Both the position numbers and the translations under genes were made by a program. Below, one piece after another: positions 1-11,329 of a stretch of 33,963 bases of DNA. Below the pieces are notes generated by a model. That model searched no databases, was not told the origin of the DNA, and worked only from the letters and a program-made list of their open reading frames with translations. Within the stretch, counting starts at the first letter, position 1; each line of letters opens with the position of its first letter. Source of the stretch: Spirogloea muscicola (taxonomy: Eukaryota > Streptophyta > Zygnematophyceae > Spirogloeales > Spirogloeaceae). The stretch spans positions 108,488-142,450 of the forward strand of contig WELB01000032.1 of the NCBI GenBank assembly GCA_009602725.1, given 5' to 3'.

Positions 1-13
1 GGCGGCGGCAGCG

Positions 14-2741
14 ATGGACCCGCCGGCCAAGGCCAAGGCCGGGGGCGCCGCCGCGAAGCCCGCGCGCGCTGTCGCCTTCGCCCGCTGGGCGCTGCTGGCT
101 ATCGCCCTCCTCACCGCCGGTGCGCTGCCCGCTGCCGCCGCTGCCGCCATCAATGCTGCCGCCTTCGCGTCCGCCGCTGGGAGCTGACCGCCTTCCCCAC
201 CCGGCGGCGCCGCAGTCGTCACTTGGCCAGTGCTGCTGCCGAAGCTGCGGTCGCACAACCGGGAGCACCTGGACATCTTGCGCACGCGCGCCGCCGTTGA
301 CGAGCTCCAGCGCGCCTGCGACGCCAGCGCCCAGGTGGGCGGGCCCAACATCGCCTGCTCTGCGACCCCACCTTCCTCAGATGAGCACTCAGCAATGGCG
401 GCCGCCCGCTGACCACCCTGCGCCTGCGCCCTCGTGCAGCTCGCGGACGCGGCGCTGAAGCAGAAGGCCGAGCGCATCGAGTGGCTGGAGAACGAGCTCA
501 AGGCGTGCAAGGAGGCAGGTGCGTGTGCCGTCCGGTCCTGGCAGCCCAGCTGCGCCTCGGAGCTCGTTGCTGCATGAGCAGCGCTCTGCACATTGCTCCA
601 TGCAGTCGCTTGGAGAGCGGCGCCGCTGAGTGCGGGCAGGACGGTCGAACGCTTTCTGAAGGTTGCTGATCAGAGCTGAGATCGCTGTCTCATCATCCTT
701 GCAGTGAAGAAATGCTCGGTGGTGGAGGAGCTGCAGGCGCAGCTTGCCACCAAGGATGAGGAAGTGGAGAAGCTCAAATTTGCGTACCAGGTTTGCGCGT
801 TCTCGCTCACCACCGCCGGCGTGAATTGAGAGCCCTGTCGTGTACCCTTTGCGAGCTGGTGCTTGTCAAAGTAAGACTTGACTATGGAAGTCGAGTCAGG
901 TCAGATCAAGGTGAGGCACGTCAAGCTTGAGCCAGACATTCAGCGGGCGGCTCCCCGGTGGTGGTGGAGCGCAGGTCCTGTGGCAATCGCAGATGGCGCT
1001 GGCCAACTCATCGAACTGCAAGGAGCCCGAGGAGCCGCGCGACCTCAAGGCGTTCAAGGTGAGAAGCCACCCCCGCCAGGCTGCTGTCTGCTGCGATGGC
1101 TATGGCTATTCTGGAGCTAACACACTGGCGCTGAAGTGTCCTTCTGGTCCCACTCATCACCGCAGGACGAGAAGCACCTGCACGTGGAGAAGGTGATGGA
1201 GGCAGCCAAGGAAGCAGTCAAGGAGTGTGACAAGCTGCGGCATCGCCACGAGCAGCTTGGCAACGTGTCCGCCATCGGCTACGAGTGCAGCGCTACTGCT
1301 GGCAATCTCAAGCAGGTGCAACACCCAGGCCATATTTCACAGGTGGAACAATCTGGGAGTTGGACATGAAGTATTGTTAGGAGTAGACCCAGTGGTTGTG
1401 ATGAAGGTAAGCTGGTCGGTAATAGGGCCAGGTAGCTGCAAGAAAGGGCGACACTATGCTGCTACTGCTGCAATGATCCTGACGCCTCATGAGACCAGAC
1501 CTCAACAGTGTATCTTATTTGCTCTGGCCACGCCGTGCAGTACCTGACGTACGAGCGCCACAAGGAGTGCCCCAACGACTGGCTCTTTGTGCAGTCGCTC
1601 ATCTTTGAGAAGAACTGCTTTGTGCTGCCTCGGAGGTGAGCCAGCCCCCCTTCTTACATCGTGGCAACTGTGGGGCCGGCTTGCCAATCGGTGCATTGAG
1701 GAGCAGCGGTCCAGGAAGCTTGCTGCACGGCGCACAGCTTCCTCTCATTGCAAATCAGCAAGTTGAGTCCACATTCGGCAGGAGCTCACAGCCGTGGCTG
1801 GCTGGCAGTGGCCAATAACCCCTTGTCATTTGTCGTCCAGGCGGTGCTTTGCACCCATGCCGGAGCAGTACACCAATCCCCTGCCATTCCCCGAGTCGTT
1901 GTGGACCCAGGAGGCGCTGGTTGACACCAATGTACGGTGGGACAACCACCATCACAGCAGCTTCGCCGAGATCAACAACCGCACGATGGGCGACTGCCCC
2001 AATTGCTTCAACCTGACGCTTGAGTTCCTGCGCTGGCGCTCCAAAGCCAATGGTAGGGAAGGGGCTCCTCCTGCGCCTGCACCACTGTCGCACTTGACCA
2101 GACGCTGTGCTGGACAATCCTCTGACGGCTTTGGGTTGCTTCCCCTGAGCAAGACTGGACTGTGTCCTGGATTCTCCTCAGGAGCAATTCCGATGAAGGA
2201 CGTGGTGCGGATGAAGCGCGGCACGCTGCGCATTGGCCTGGACGTCGGCGGGCGAACTGGCAGCTTCGCAGCGCGAATGGCGCGCTGGAACATCACGATT
2301 GTGACAAGCAGCCGCAACAGGGAGACGGGGGCGCGTAATGCCAAGGGCCTGCCATACATGGAGGCGGTGGCGCTGCGGGGGCTCGTGCCGCTACACATGC
2401 CCATGAATGCGCGGCTTCCTTTCTTCGACGGCACGCTGGACATCGTGCACACGAGCAGCTCACTGAAAGGCGTGAATGTGCACGAGTTTGAGGAGCTGCT
2501 CTTCGAGTGGGACCGCATCCTGCGCCCTGCCGGCATCATCTGGATTGAGATGTTCTACCTGCCAACCAACCTCATGCCCGTATACGTGCACGTCATCGAC
2601 CTGCTTGGGTACAAGAACCTCTACTGGGAAGTGACAGCCAAGGACATGAGCATGGTGAAGAACGGCGTCCCGCACCTCTACCTCAATTGCGTCATTGAGA
2701 AGCCGCGTGAGCGGGCCCTCGCCACTGTGCCTGAGCAATGA
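14..2741 (+). CDS. Membrane-anchored SAM-dependent methyltransferase-superfamily protein
   Basis: Nine exons (14-119, 216-334, 440-518, 705-790, 975-1058, 1166-1315, 1541-1635, 1841-2052, 2182-2741) join in phase to 496 residues ending in TGA. The N-terminus is a short basic/Ala stretch, then one hydrophobic segment at about residues 21-45, fitting a type II signal anchor. Residues about 76-170 are charged and coiled-coil-like. A Cys-containing block (HKECPNDW, then LPRRRCF) precedes the catalytic domain, as in plant SAM-methyltransferase-superfamily membrane proteins. Motif I reads IGLDVGGRTGSF (about 328-339), with Arg where many relatives have a third Gly. RLPFFDGTLDIVH and WDRILRPAGIIWIEMFY follow. 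The substrate is unknown; Golgi or endomembrane location is inferred from the anchor. The start of exon 5 could instead be 993. The last intron (129 nt) has no in-frame stop. The start is the first ATG in the contig. Confidence 0.85.
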
Positions 2742-3291
2742 CCCCCTGCTCACTCCTAGGACACCCTCTGGACCGCAGCATAGGATTTTTGTGGCATAGC
2801 GCCTCTTAGTGCAGCTGCTCTGCACCCAGCAGCGGTAGAGCCTCTAGCCTTGCACATCGCATGGCACTCTCATGCCGGGTGCCAAATGGATGATGTAGCT
2901 GATCACTGCCCTGAGGTCCTTGCTTGAGCTTCACACCCTCTCGTCAAGCTGGCTCCTGGGCGAGCCACATTTCATTTGCATCTGCAAGCTCCTGACCATG
3001 ATGTGCAAGGATGTCAGCAGGCACCCTTGCAGCAAAAAATTTAAAGCAGCATTGGGCATTCCGTCCAATACCAGAATGCCTTGCACATGTGCAGGCTACG
3101 TGCACATGAAGAGCCGCTAAGAATTGCTGCAATTCAAGGCAGACTTGAATGTTACTTTGATCGATGTTACGCACGATTTGGCACAGTGTGCAGGTTATTA
3201 GCAAGTTGAGCATATAGAAGAGAATGTGAGGCACTTGGAAACACTGGCACCGGCATAGAATTGGAGCCAATCTAACTATGAATTGCACCAT
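2742..3291. other. Tail-to-tail intergenic region
   Basis: These 550 bases separate the stop of the methyltransferase (+) from the stop of the helicase (-) and must hold both 3' UTRs. Only short, low-quality reading frames occur. I saw no repeat or clear polyadenylation signal. Confidence 0.6.
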
Positions 3292-6200
3292 TCAGAAGCC
3301 ATCTGTGGCGAGCAGCCGCACGAGGGACGCAATCACTGGACTGGAGCTGATGTCCAGCGCAGGGTTGCCTATCTTGTCCGCCAGAAGCGACGCAACTCTG
3401 CCACGGAGCTCACGGATCAGGACGGCAATCCTTGCAGGCGCCTCAAACTCCATCCAGCCATCCAAAGAAATCAACTTCCTCTCGTGACGCACACCAATGT
3501 CGCCTCCTCCAAAGAGCAGGAGGCCGTAGGCGGGAACCATGCTGGTTTCCCGAATGTACACCTTGGAGGTCTTCACCTTTTCACTGGTACAAGAGGACAC
3601 ACCACAAAAATCTCAGGGCATCAACGAAGGCTTTCACTCGCATATGCATAGGACCACATAGTGGGCAAGCGGAGAAACTACAACATTCTCGAGGTGCTCT
3701 GATGAAAGATTGAAGTGCATTTGACTTCACCTGTACACAATCCACGGGCTCTCGAAGTGGCCGACACCAAAGTTTACGCTGCTCGGGTGGAGGAACACCC
3801 GTCCGTCATTCTTAGAGTACATGCGGAGCTCGTGAGCTGCAGCGTCTTTGACAACAGTGCCTCCCTCGGTCTGGGCATACGTCTTCTCTGGATGCTGCAC
3901 CCGCAGGACGTTGGGGTAGAAGCCGCCACACAGCGCCGCCTTCACCACCCTGATGCTCCTCGACTCCTTGTCCAGGACGTGGACAGCGTCACTTAAGGAA
4001 GAGGAGGAAGCCACGAGCTGTCTATGGTAGTCTTGTGGAGCAAACCCAAGATCTACGAGGACTGATGCGTAGTCGGCCCTGCTGGCCTGCATAGCCACAA
4101 GCGTCTCTCTTGACAGGAAGTTGGCGTCGCAGTAGGCCCTCTCTGCAGCCCAACCCTGGCAACCAAAACGAAGCGAACTTCCTGAGTTTCACCTTGCTTG
4201 TGCTTCACATGGCTCCACAACTTGCGCATACATGTCAAGAAGAAGCAGATAGTGGCCAAGCCCATCGCAGATTCTGATTTGAGGTAGCCACAAGGACATG
4301 AATGTGCAGAGCAGGGAGCCTTGCGTACTTGCTGCTGTGCCTCCTCCCAGCCGTCATAGCCGACGACCACAGCCATGTGGTCGCTCTTCGTACTCCCCGC
4401 TAGCTTCAGCTTTGCTGCATTCGCCTCCACTCTGTGCGCCAAGAACAGTATGCAGGAGCGTAAGAGCCCAGGGCCAGCGTGCATGAGCGAATGTCAAGTG
4501 TGACAACAATGGCCACTTGTACACAAGGAGTGCAAAAATGAACATGAAAATCATCTGAGAGATAATGTAAGTCTTTCTCCTTCTAAACGGTTTGCTTTGT
4601 CAGAAAGCTCACCTCTTGTCAAGCGGCGACAAGAAGGGAGAGCGACTCGCTAGAGCCGCAGCAATGGTAAGCACGGGGTGTAGGCAGCGGAGCATGGAGC
4701 CGAGGATCAGCATCTTGCCTACCCTTGCATCTGTCATATATTCAGTTGCAGTGGCAAGCCTGTCAACTTATGGGCACCTGGAAGGGCAACAACCTACATG
4801 CTACTTCCAAAGTGCCAATACATGCATTGGCAATGGGAGGCTGCAAACTTTGAGTGAGAGTCACACTCAGACGGCTACATCAGTCAGCTGTCAAGTGCAG
4901 TTCTGAGTGTGTACCAACGGGCATCCTTGCCAGGTGCTGGCCTAACGATGTGAGATTGTGATCGACGTCCAAAGCTTGCATGGCTTGGAGAGCACCCAGA
5001 GCTGCTGCAATGGCCTCTCTGCTTGGAGGACTAAGTGCCTGGGACAGGGTCTCCTCAATGTTGCCTCCAAGTAGCGACTTTATCTGCGTTACAGTCGTGG
5101 AAGCACAATTCCCCACAGTATTGATAAGAGCTGAATGTCATACGTGATCAAAATAATTGCACATGAAGCACAGTGAATCACCAAGAGCTCTCTTTGCGAG
5201 ATGCCAATGTCACGGTCTTTAAGCATCGTCCACCTAACATCCACACGGTGTGTTGCAGAGCTCATTGCTATGAAGACAATGACCTCTAATGGATTGCATG
5301 GTATAAGAGCTCAGAGAAGGTGCATTGCAGATACCTAAGAGAGGTAGGTACACGGTGTCTCATGACAGCTCCCTGGACGAGATTTCATATTATTCACAGA
5401 CCTACTATATATGTAATGGAAAAATATTACACGTGACAGAGCTAAGTAGATTGAATCTGATACCTGCAAGCACAAGCCCTCCAAGGACACCCTGAGGATC
5501 TCAGGCAGTTGGTGGTCATCCAGCTTCTCATACTGCCGCCGCGAGAAGAGGCGGATGCAGCAGCCCGGCTGAACGCGACCTGCCCGGCCAGCCCGCTGCC
5601 TGGCGCTGGCCTTGGAGATGAAGCACTCCTCTAGGGAAGCCAGGCCCCTGCTGTGGTCGTATCGCATCTCCTTCACTTTGCCACTGTCCACCACATAGCT
5701 GTCGCACACCACAGACTCGGCCCTGAATTGCTGCAAGTACCTCTTTCATGGGATGCCTTTCATGAGCGGCAATGGTACTCGGCAAACCTTAGGAGTCATT
5801 AATTTGACGACATGGCAAGGTGAAGTGGGGTCAGTGAGGAGCACTCACACAACATCGTCTATTGTGATGCTGGTCTCTGCTACATTGGTGGCAAGGACAA
5901 TCTTTTGCATGCCCTTGGGCGGCCTCTGGAACACCTTCTTCTGGTCTTCGCCAGCGAGAGATCCGTGCAGGGGCAGGATCCAAGCTCCACTAGGATCAAG
6001 GGCTTTGGCCAGCTTGCTACTCCTCTGCAGCGCGCCCTGCAACCTGCGAATCTCACCAACGCCAGGGAGGAAGACCAAGATGGCCCCTGCTTCGGCCCCA
6101 CCAACTGATGAGCCATGACCACCATGGCCAATTTGGACCTTGTTTGTCACAAGGCTCACTAACAGCACCTCAATCAGCTCATAATTGATCGAATCCTCGT

Positions 6201-9200
6201 CCACTATAGACAGCGACTGCATAGTGGGCAGCGAGTAGTGCTCGGCTTTGTCGTCATCTTGGTCCCATATCTCCGAGACGGGCTTCTGAGTCTGCAGATG
6301 AGGGGCTGGCTTGCCCTTCAGAGCGTGTCTGGAGCTCCTGCCTATGGTGAATCCGGTGAGTTCGAGGGCATCGTCCAGGAAGAGCTCTTGCACCGGGTGG
6401 GTGAACCCAGGAATCGTAACAAAACTTGGGTCCAATTTACGCTCGAAGCCCACAAAGTAGCCCGCAAGGACGGAGGTATCGATTGTGGCGGACATGAGTA
6501 CCAGTTGCAACGGCACTTCCGACTGACGACTGTCACACGAGATGATGAAACCCCTCAAGATCAGGCCATAATGTTCAATATGCATCAGCTTTTTGACACG
6601 GCCTTGAGGACTGATATGAGGACATCAGTGCAGACAGGCTTTGCTGAGTGTGGCAAGGCACCAGCGAGCGAGGACGCCACCTGACCGACTGCCGAGCCAG
6701 CAGCTCCCTCAGAACGATCAGCAGCAGGTCACCTTCCACGCTCCTCTCGTGGACTTCGTCAACTATGACGTGCGTGACTCCTGTAAGGTCTGGGTCAGAC
6801 AGGAGGCGCCGGAGGAGGATGCCTGTTGTGCAGAAGAGGAGACGGGTCCTGGATGACCTCCGATTCTCCAGGCGGATAGAGTATCCAACCTGGAACACAT
6901 TTTCATAAGGTTGGTTGATGAAGGTGTTCTCACAGAAGTCTCAAGAAAGTGTTCACCAAAAAGCTGTGGAAGTGAGCATGTACTCTAGCCAGCCATGCAG
7001 CCTATGCAGAAGGCCTCTGCGTTATAGTCAATCAAATACCAAGTTCACAGAGGTGCAACATAGGCCAAACTCTTCCAAATTGAAAAGTTGAACCGACTTG
7101 AACCCCAGTGAATAGAAGAAAGAGGCGTAATTTAATGTGGTCACGACCTACTTGAGTAGCCAAGGAGCCAGGCCCTTACCGTCCTGCCGACTGGCTCCCC
7201 CCGCTCTTGGGAGACTCTGTCCGCCACGCCAACTGCAGATAGACGACGTGGTTGAGTGCAGACAATGTTGCAGGAGGCCCCACCACCCTGCTCAATGGCG
7301 TTCTCCAGAATGTACTGCGGGACCTGTCGGACATTGGCAGAGCATCGCATGGAGTTCCAGCATCATAAAACTTTGCATTGGAGTGAATCACTGCTCAGAA
7401 GCACTACTGTCAGAATCAGTATCCGCCGGTGCTCAAGGTCAAGCAATCATGCAGCTTTCAATGCTGGAGTTCTAACAGGCAGGCCACCAACCTGTGTACT
7501 CTTGCCACACCCTGTCTGACCACAGATGATGGTGACAAGCCCAGCTTCCACCGCCTGTATAACAGCGCTCCGCTCCTTCACGGCTGGCAGCTTCGCACGC
7601 TGAGCACGAAGACTTGCATGCCTGGGGGCCGACATCCACGTCTCCCACTCCAACTATGACAACACGAGCAACAGGAAAGGGCCTAGTCATCAAAAAGTCA
7701 ACGAGCACAGGTCCTCAAGCACTCATTACTGGTCAAAGCATGCACACCCTGTCTGCACTGCGCTGCTGCATACCTTCAGCCTTTCGCTTTCCTTTCTTGT
7801 TGCATGCTCGGATGCTGCTAATGGTGTTGCCTTGGTCCTTCTGATGGCCGAAGCTGGCTTCTCAAAGTCGCATTCTGCAGCAGGAGGGCCTCCCTGTGCC
7901 CCTGGCCCTGATGCTTCGGATCTGCTGATTGAAGGTACTCTTGCAGCAATTGAGACAGCCCTGCTCGCTTCATCAGCCCTCTGAGAGGCTCTAGCAAGGA
8001 GGCTGGGTATCTCGTCCACAGCGTAGCAAGCCAGCTCATACAGCATGCAGCTGCCGACCAGCTCGCGCGAACGCGCGGCTGTAAGTCTTGTGAGCTCCAG
8101 TGCAAATGAGGGTAGCCAGCCTCCACCTTGAAAGCCAAGGACTGGTGTGCTCATAGGGTACTCTTGGCCGCAGAAAAGCTGTGCATACCAATAGCCCAGA
8201 AGGAGCAGAGCAGCCATCAGCGCACAGAGACTCAGCCTTACTTTGTCCATGTAGATGGCGACAATGAAGTGACTCAGTCAAGGAACGCGGAGCACAAGAC
8301 ATCTTATCCTGCACTCAGAGCTCGTACTACGTAGTCCTAACATATTGACACGGCTTTGTCACTGGGACTTGTGCCTTGTACCTACCTCCAGTATCACCCT
8401 CTCTGTCAGGCCGTCAATGTCTGGGAGCACGAGGGAGATTGAAGACACAGACGGGAAACTAATATCGCGCCCATAGATGGCCTTCACCGCCAGCTTTTCC
8501 TCCTCCCTGAGCTCAGCCAGGTCCTCGCTTGTCAAGGAATGGGTCACTTGACAATGTTGTTCCCCGATATCCACGTACTTGTGGAAAAGCTGATACAAGG
8601 CTTGCTCTTTGTCTCCACCATGAGCTGCCAAAGTCTCTCTGCAGATTGACAGAGCAACTCCATGAGATACCAAGCTACAGTCAAAGACTATGACACTTTC
8701 ATTTAGAATTGAGGAGACTGCTACATTGTGCTCTTCCGATCAGCGGCAACGCAGCACATCATAGGGCCAACTCAACACAGGGATCCCTCCATGGCACTCA
8801 CCTGCAAGATTCTAAAGGGTAGCCGTATGCATGAAGGTGAGCGGCAGCTCTTGCATGTGCATCTCCAAGCCCTCCGGACCGGGCAGCCCTCTGCTGGCCA
8901 CGCCGGAGGACCTGCACAGCGGCCTGCGAGGAGTCTGGAGCAAAATGGGCAGGCAGGTCGGCCTCGGCGACATTGAGGACCAGCCAGTCCAGAGCTGACG
9001 GGAGGTCTGCGCGCTCCTTTGCGGCTTGCTCAGCGTCCCTCTTCGTGAAGCCCATCTGCAGGAGAACGGCCTCCAACTCAGCCCGACTACGTACATCCTT
9101 CGCTCCAGAAGCGGCTGTTGGCTTGTAAGTGGACGAGGCTTGACTTTCTTGGCCAGCTGCATCAAAGACATCGACAGGCCGTTCCCAAGCGTCCTCTGAG

Positions 9201-10915
9201 CTGTCGCTCGCCTCCGCAGTCTGACCGCTGTCGCCAGCAACATACTCTGAGCTCTTATACAGGCTCTGGTCCTCGACACCTTCTGCCATGTCACTGTCAC
9301 TGGGCCCATCAGATAGTTCTTCACTGCTTCCCTCAGCTTCTGGTGCAGCTTCTCCGTTTGCTGTGCCTGCCTCGACCCTAAGCAAGCTCTCGACCAAGCG
9401 CCGATTACTCTCGCTCATGAAGACCGGCTGCAGTTCCTGCTTAGGCTGGCGCAGCCTGCGCAGCTTTTTCTGGTGCTCCTCTTTCTCCTTCTGCCTCTTC
9501 TGGCGTGCTTTCCTCTCCTCTGCAGCCTCGTCCAGCTCCTTCCACTGCTGCCGAAATTCAGCCGGTAGCACGCGATCGAGCCTGTTTGAGTACAACATAA
9601 TCAATGTAGTGGTTATAAGCTCAAGCACTCTACTACCCTATAAAAGCAGTCACACTTACATAGTCACACGTTCTTTTCATATCTATGCACGATGATAGAG
9701 CAGAAAAGCACCAAGCAGATCAACAACATCTGTTGTTGCGTACGCGCAAGTAGTGAAACTACGACCAGAGACAATAGAGACACATTCTATGCACGTTGTA
9801 TAGTTGCAATACTCCACCGAATTTATGCTTCCGTGCTATTTGACAAGCTCATTGTGACTGATCAAATATCGAACCTGCGGTCCCCAAGCACCCAGTGGAG
9901 GCCCATGACTGCAGCCCGCTGCTGCGCTTCGAGCCCAGTCAGCGCAGCTCTTTCTCGGTACCAGAGGACCATGTCATTCTTGCTGTCCTTGGCATCAGGT
10001 AGTACCACCCGGCAGTGGTAGCAGCCTCCTTCCACCACTATCTGACCAGGGCCACATGATGCGTGGTCAACAACAAGCGTGCTTGCTTAAGGAACTCAAT
10101 GAAGCGCACACCAGGCTCCATACTTTGCAGCGCAAGACAACTAGAATGTCCATGAAGAAACATGCAGGGCTTTAGGGTTCAAGCCCTAAACCCTAAATCG
10201 TAAACCCCAGACCTGTATTGAAGGTGTGCAGCCATACCTGGACTTGACTACATACTCACAAGGGTCAAGACAGAGTACAGCTGCACAGCCTCCTCACCTG
10301 CTTGAACCTGGCGGATGGCCGCTTGTTCTTCTGGCACCACTCGTTGAGAAGGGTCTGAGGCGACTTGACCAGATACGCCAGCTTCCCGTCGGGCCGGACG
10401 TCGCCGGCGGCCCCCAGGCTATCCCCCTGGGGGCCGCCGCCACCACCAGCAGCAGGAAGCCTAGCTGGCTGCTGGTCGTCACCTGCAGGCCCCGCTCTGT
10501 CACTCGCCGCCGCTCCATCGGCAGCTCCGGCGGTGGCGGAGGAGGCCTCCTCCTGCCCCGGCTCCTGGTCCTGGTCCGCGTGCCTGCTGCGCAGGTGCTC
10601 CTGGAAGCGGCCCCACTGCTTGAAGACGCGGTCGCAGTGCGGGCACGGCAATGGCTGCCAGAGCGCGAGCAACAGACAGGCCGCCAATAAGTCCCAGCAC
10701 ACGACTGCGGTCACAGCCGCAGAGAGGAGGCGTGTGACGAGTTGCCAATGGCCCCCACGGCGATGGGACCCGCGACGCGACGACAGCGTTCCGAGAGGCC
10801 CCGGCGGCGGCACCTCGCCCGTGTTCTTGGCGCTGGTCGGCTCGGCCTTGCCGCCGCAGCCGGCGGCGCCGGAGCCGTAGATGTGTCGCCGCGCGTTGGC
10901 CTGCGCCTTCTTCAT
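3292..10915 (-). CDS. DHX57: DExH-box ATP-dependent RNA helicase, DHX57 type
   Basis: Sixteen exons read on the minus strand: 10915-10814, 10654-10298, 10041-9875, 9581-8802, 8638-8386, 8178-7774, 7653-7492, 7323-7180, 6889-6686, 6522-5849, 5698-5464, 5083-4915, 4730-4613, 4431-4329, 4140-3731, 3583-3292. All junctions keep phase, giving 1,524 residues. Domains in order: C2H2 finger (C38, C41, H54, H59); a dsRNA-binding-like block with [16 protein letters not shown] (about 130-150); a charged coiled coil; UBA (about 374-414, [14 protein letters not shown]); RWD (about 490-600); then the helicase core with motif [15 protein letters not shown] (834-837), SAT (869-871), NVAETS and QRAGRAGR, followed by HA2/OB-fold regions. 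UBA plus RWD before the core points to DHX57 rather than DHX29. It should unwind or remodel RNA using ATP; the target is unknown. Motif I has Gln where Glu is common. The start is the first ATG of an open frame; upstream DNA is GC-rich and runs into the N gap. Confidence 0.9.
10163..10207. repeat. Telomere-like TTTAGGG/CCCTAAA inverted tract
   Basis: Inside helicase intron 2 a TTTAGGG unit at 10171-10177 is followed after six bases by two tandem CCCTAAA units, then a degenerate TAAACCCC. The facing units can form a hairpin. TTTAGGG is the Arabidopsis-type telomere unit, also used by Chlorella. It is short and interstitial. Confidence 0.75.
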
Positions 10916-10998
10916 CGCCGCCGCCCCCGCGGCGCCCCGCTCAGCATGGCCCCGCTAGGCCTCGACGGCGCCGTCGGGGCTCCCTGCGCCGCCGCCGC

Positions 10999-11329
10999 NN
11001 NNNNNNNNNNNNNNNNNNNNNNNNNNNNNNNNNNNNNNNNNNNNNNNNNNNNNNNNNNNNNNNNNNNNNNNNNNNNNNNNNNNNNNNNNNNNNNNNNNNN
11101 NNNNNNNNNNNNNNNNNNNNNNNNNNNNNNNNNNNNNNNNNNNNNNNNNNNNNNNNNNNNNNNNNNNNNNNNNNNNNNNNNNNNNNNNNNNNNNNNNNNN
11201 NNNNNNNNNNNNNNNNNNNNNNNNNNNNNNNNNNNNNNNNNNNNNNNNNNNNNNNNNNNNNNNNNNNNNNNNNNNNNNNNNNNNNNNNNNNNNNNNNNNN
11301 NNNNNNNNNNNNNNNNNNNNNNNNNNNNN
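10999..11329. other. Assembly gap (331 N)
   Basis: A run of 331 undetermined bases lies between the start of the helicase (-) and the first readable PDI codons (+). The flanks are very GC-rich. The PDI start codon and the promoters of both divergent genes probably lie here. The length may be an estimate. Confidence 0.99.
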
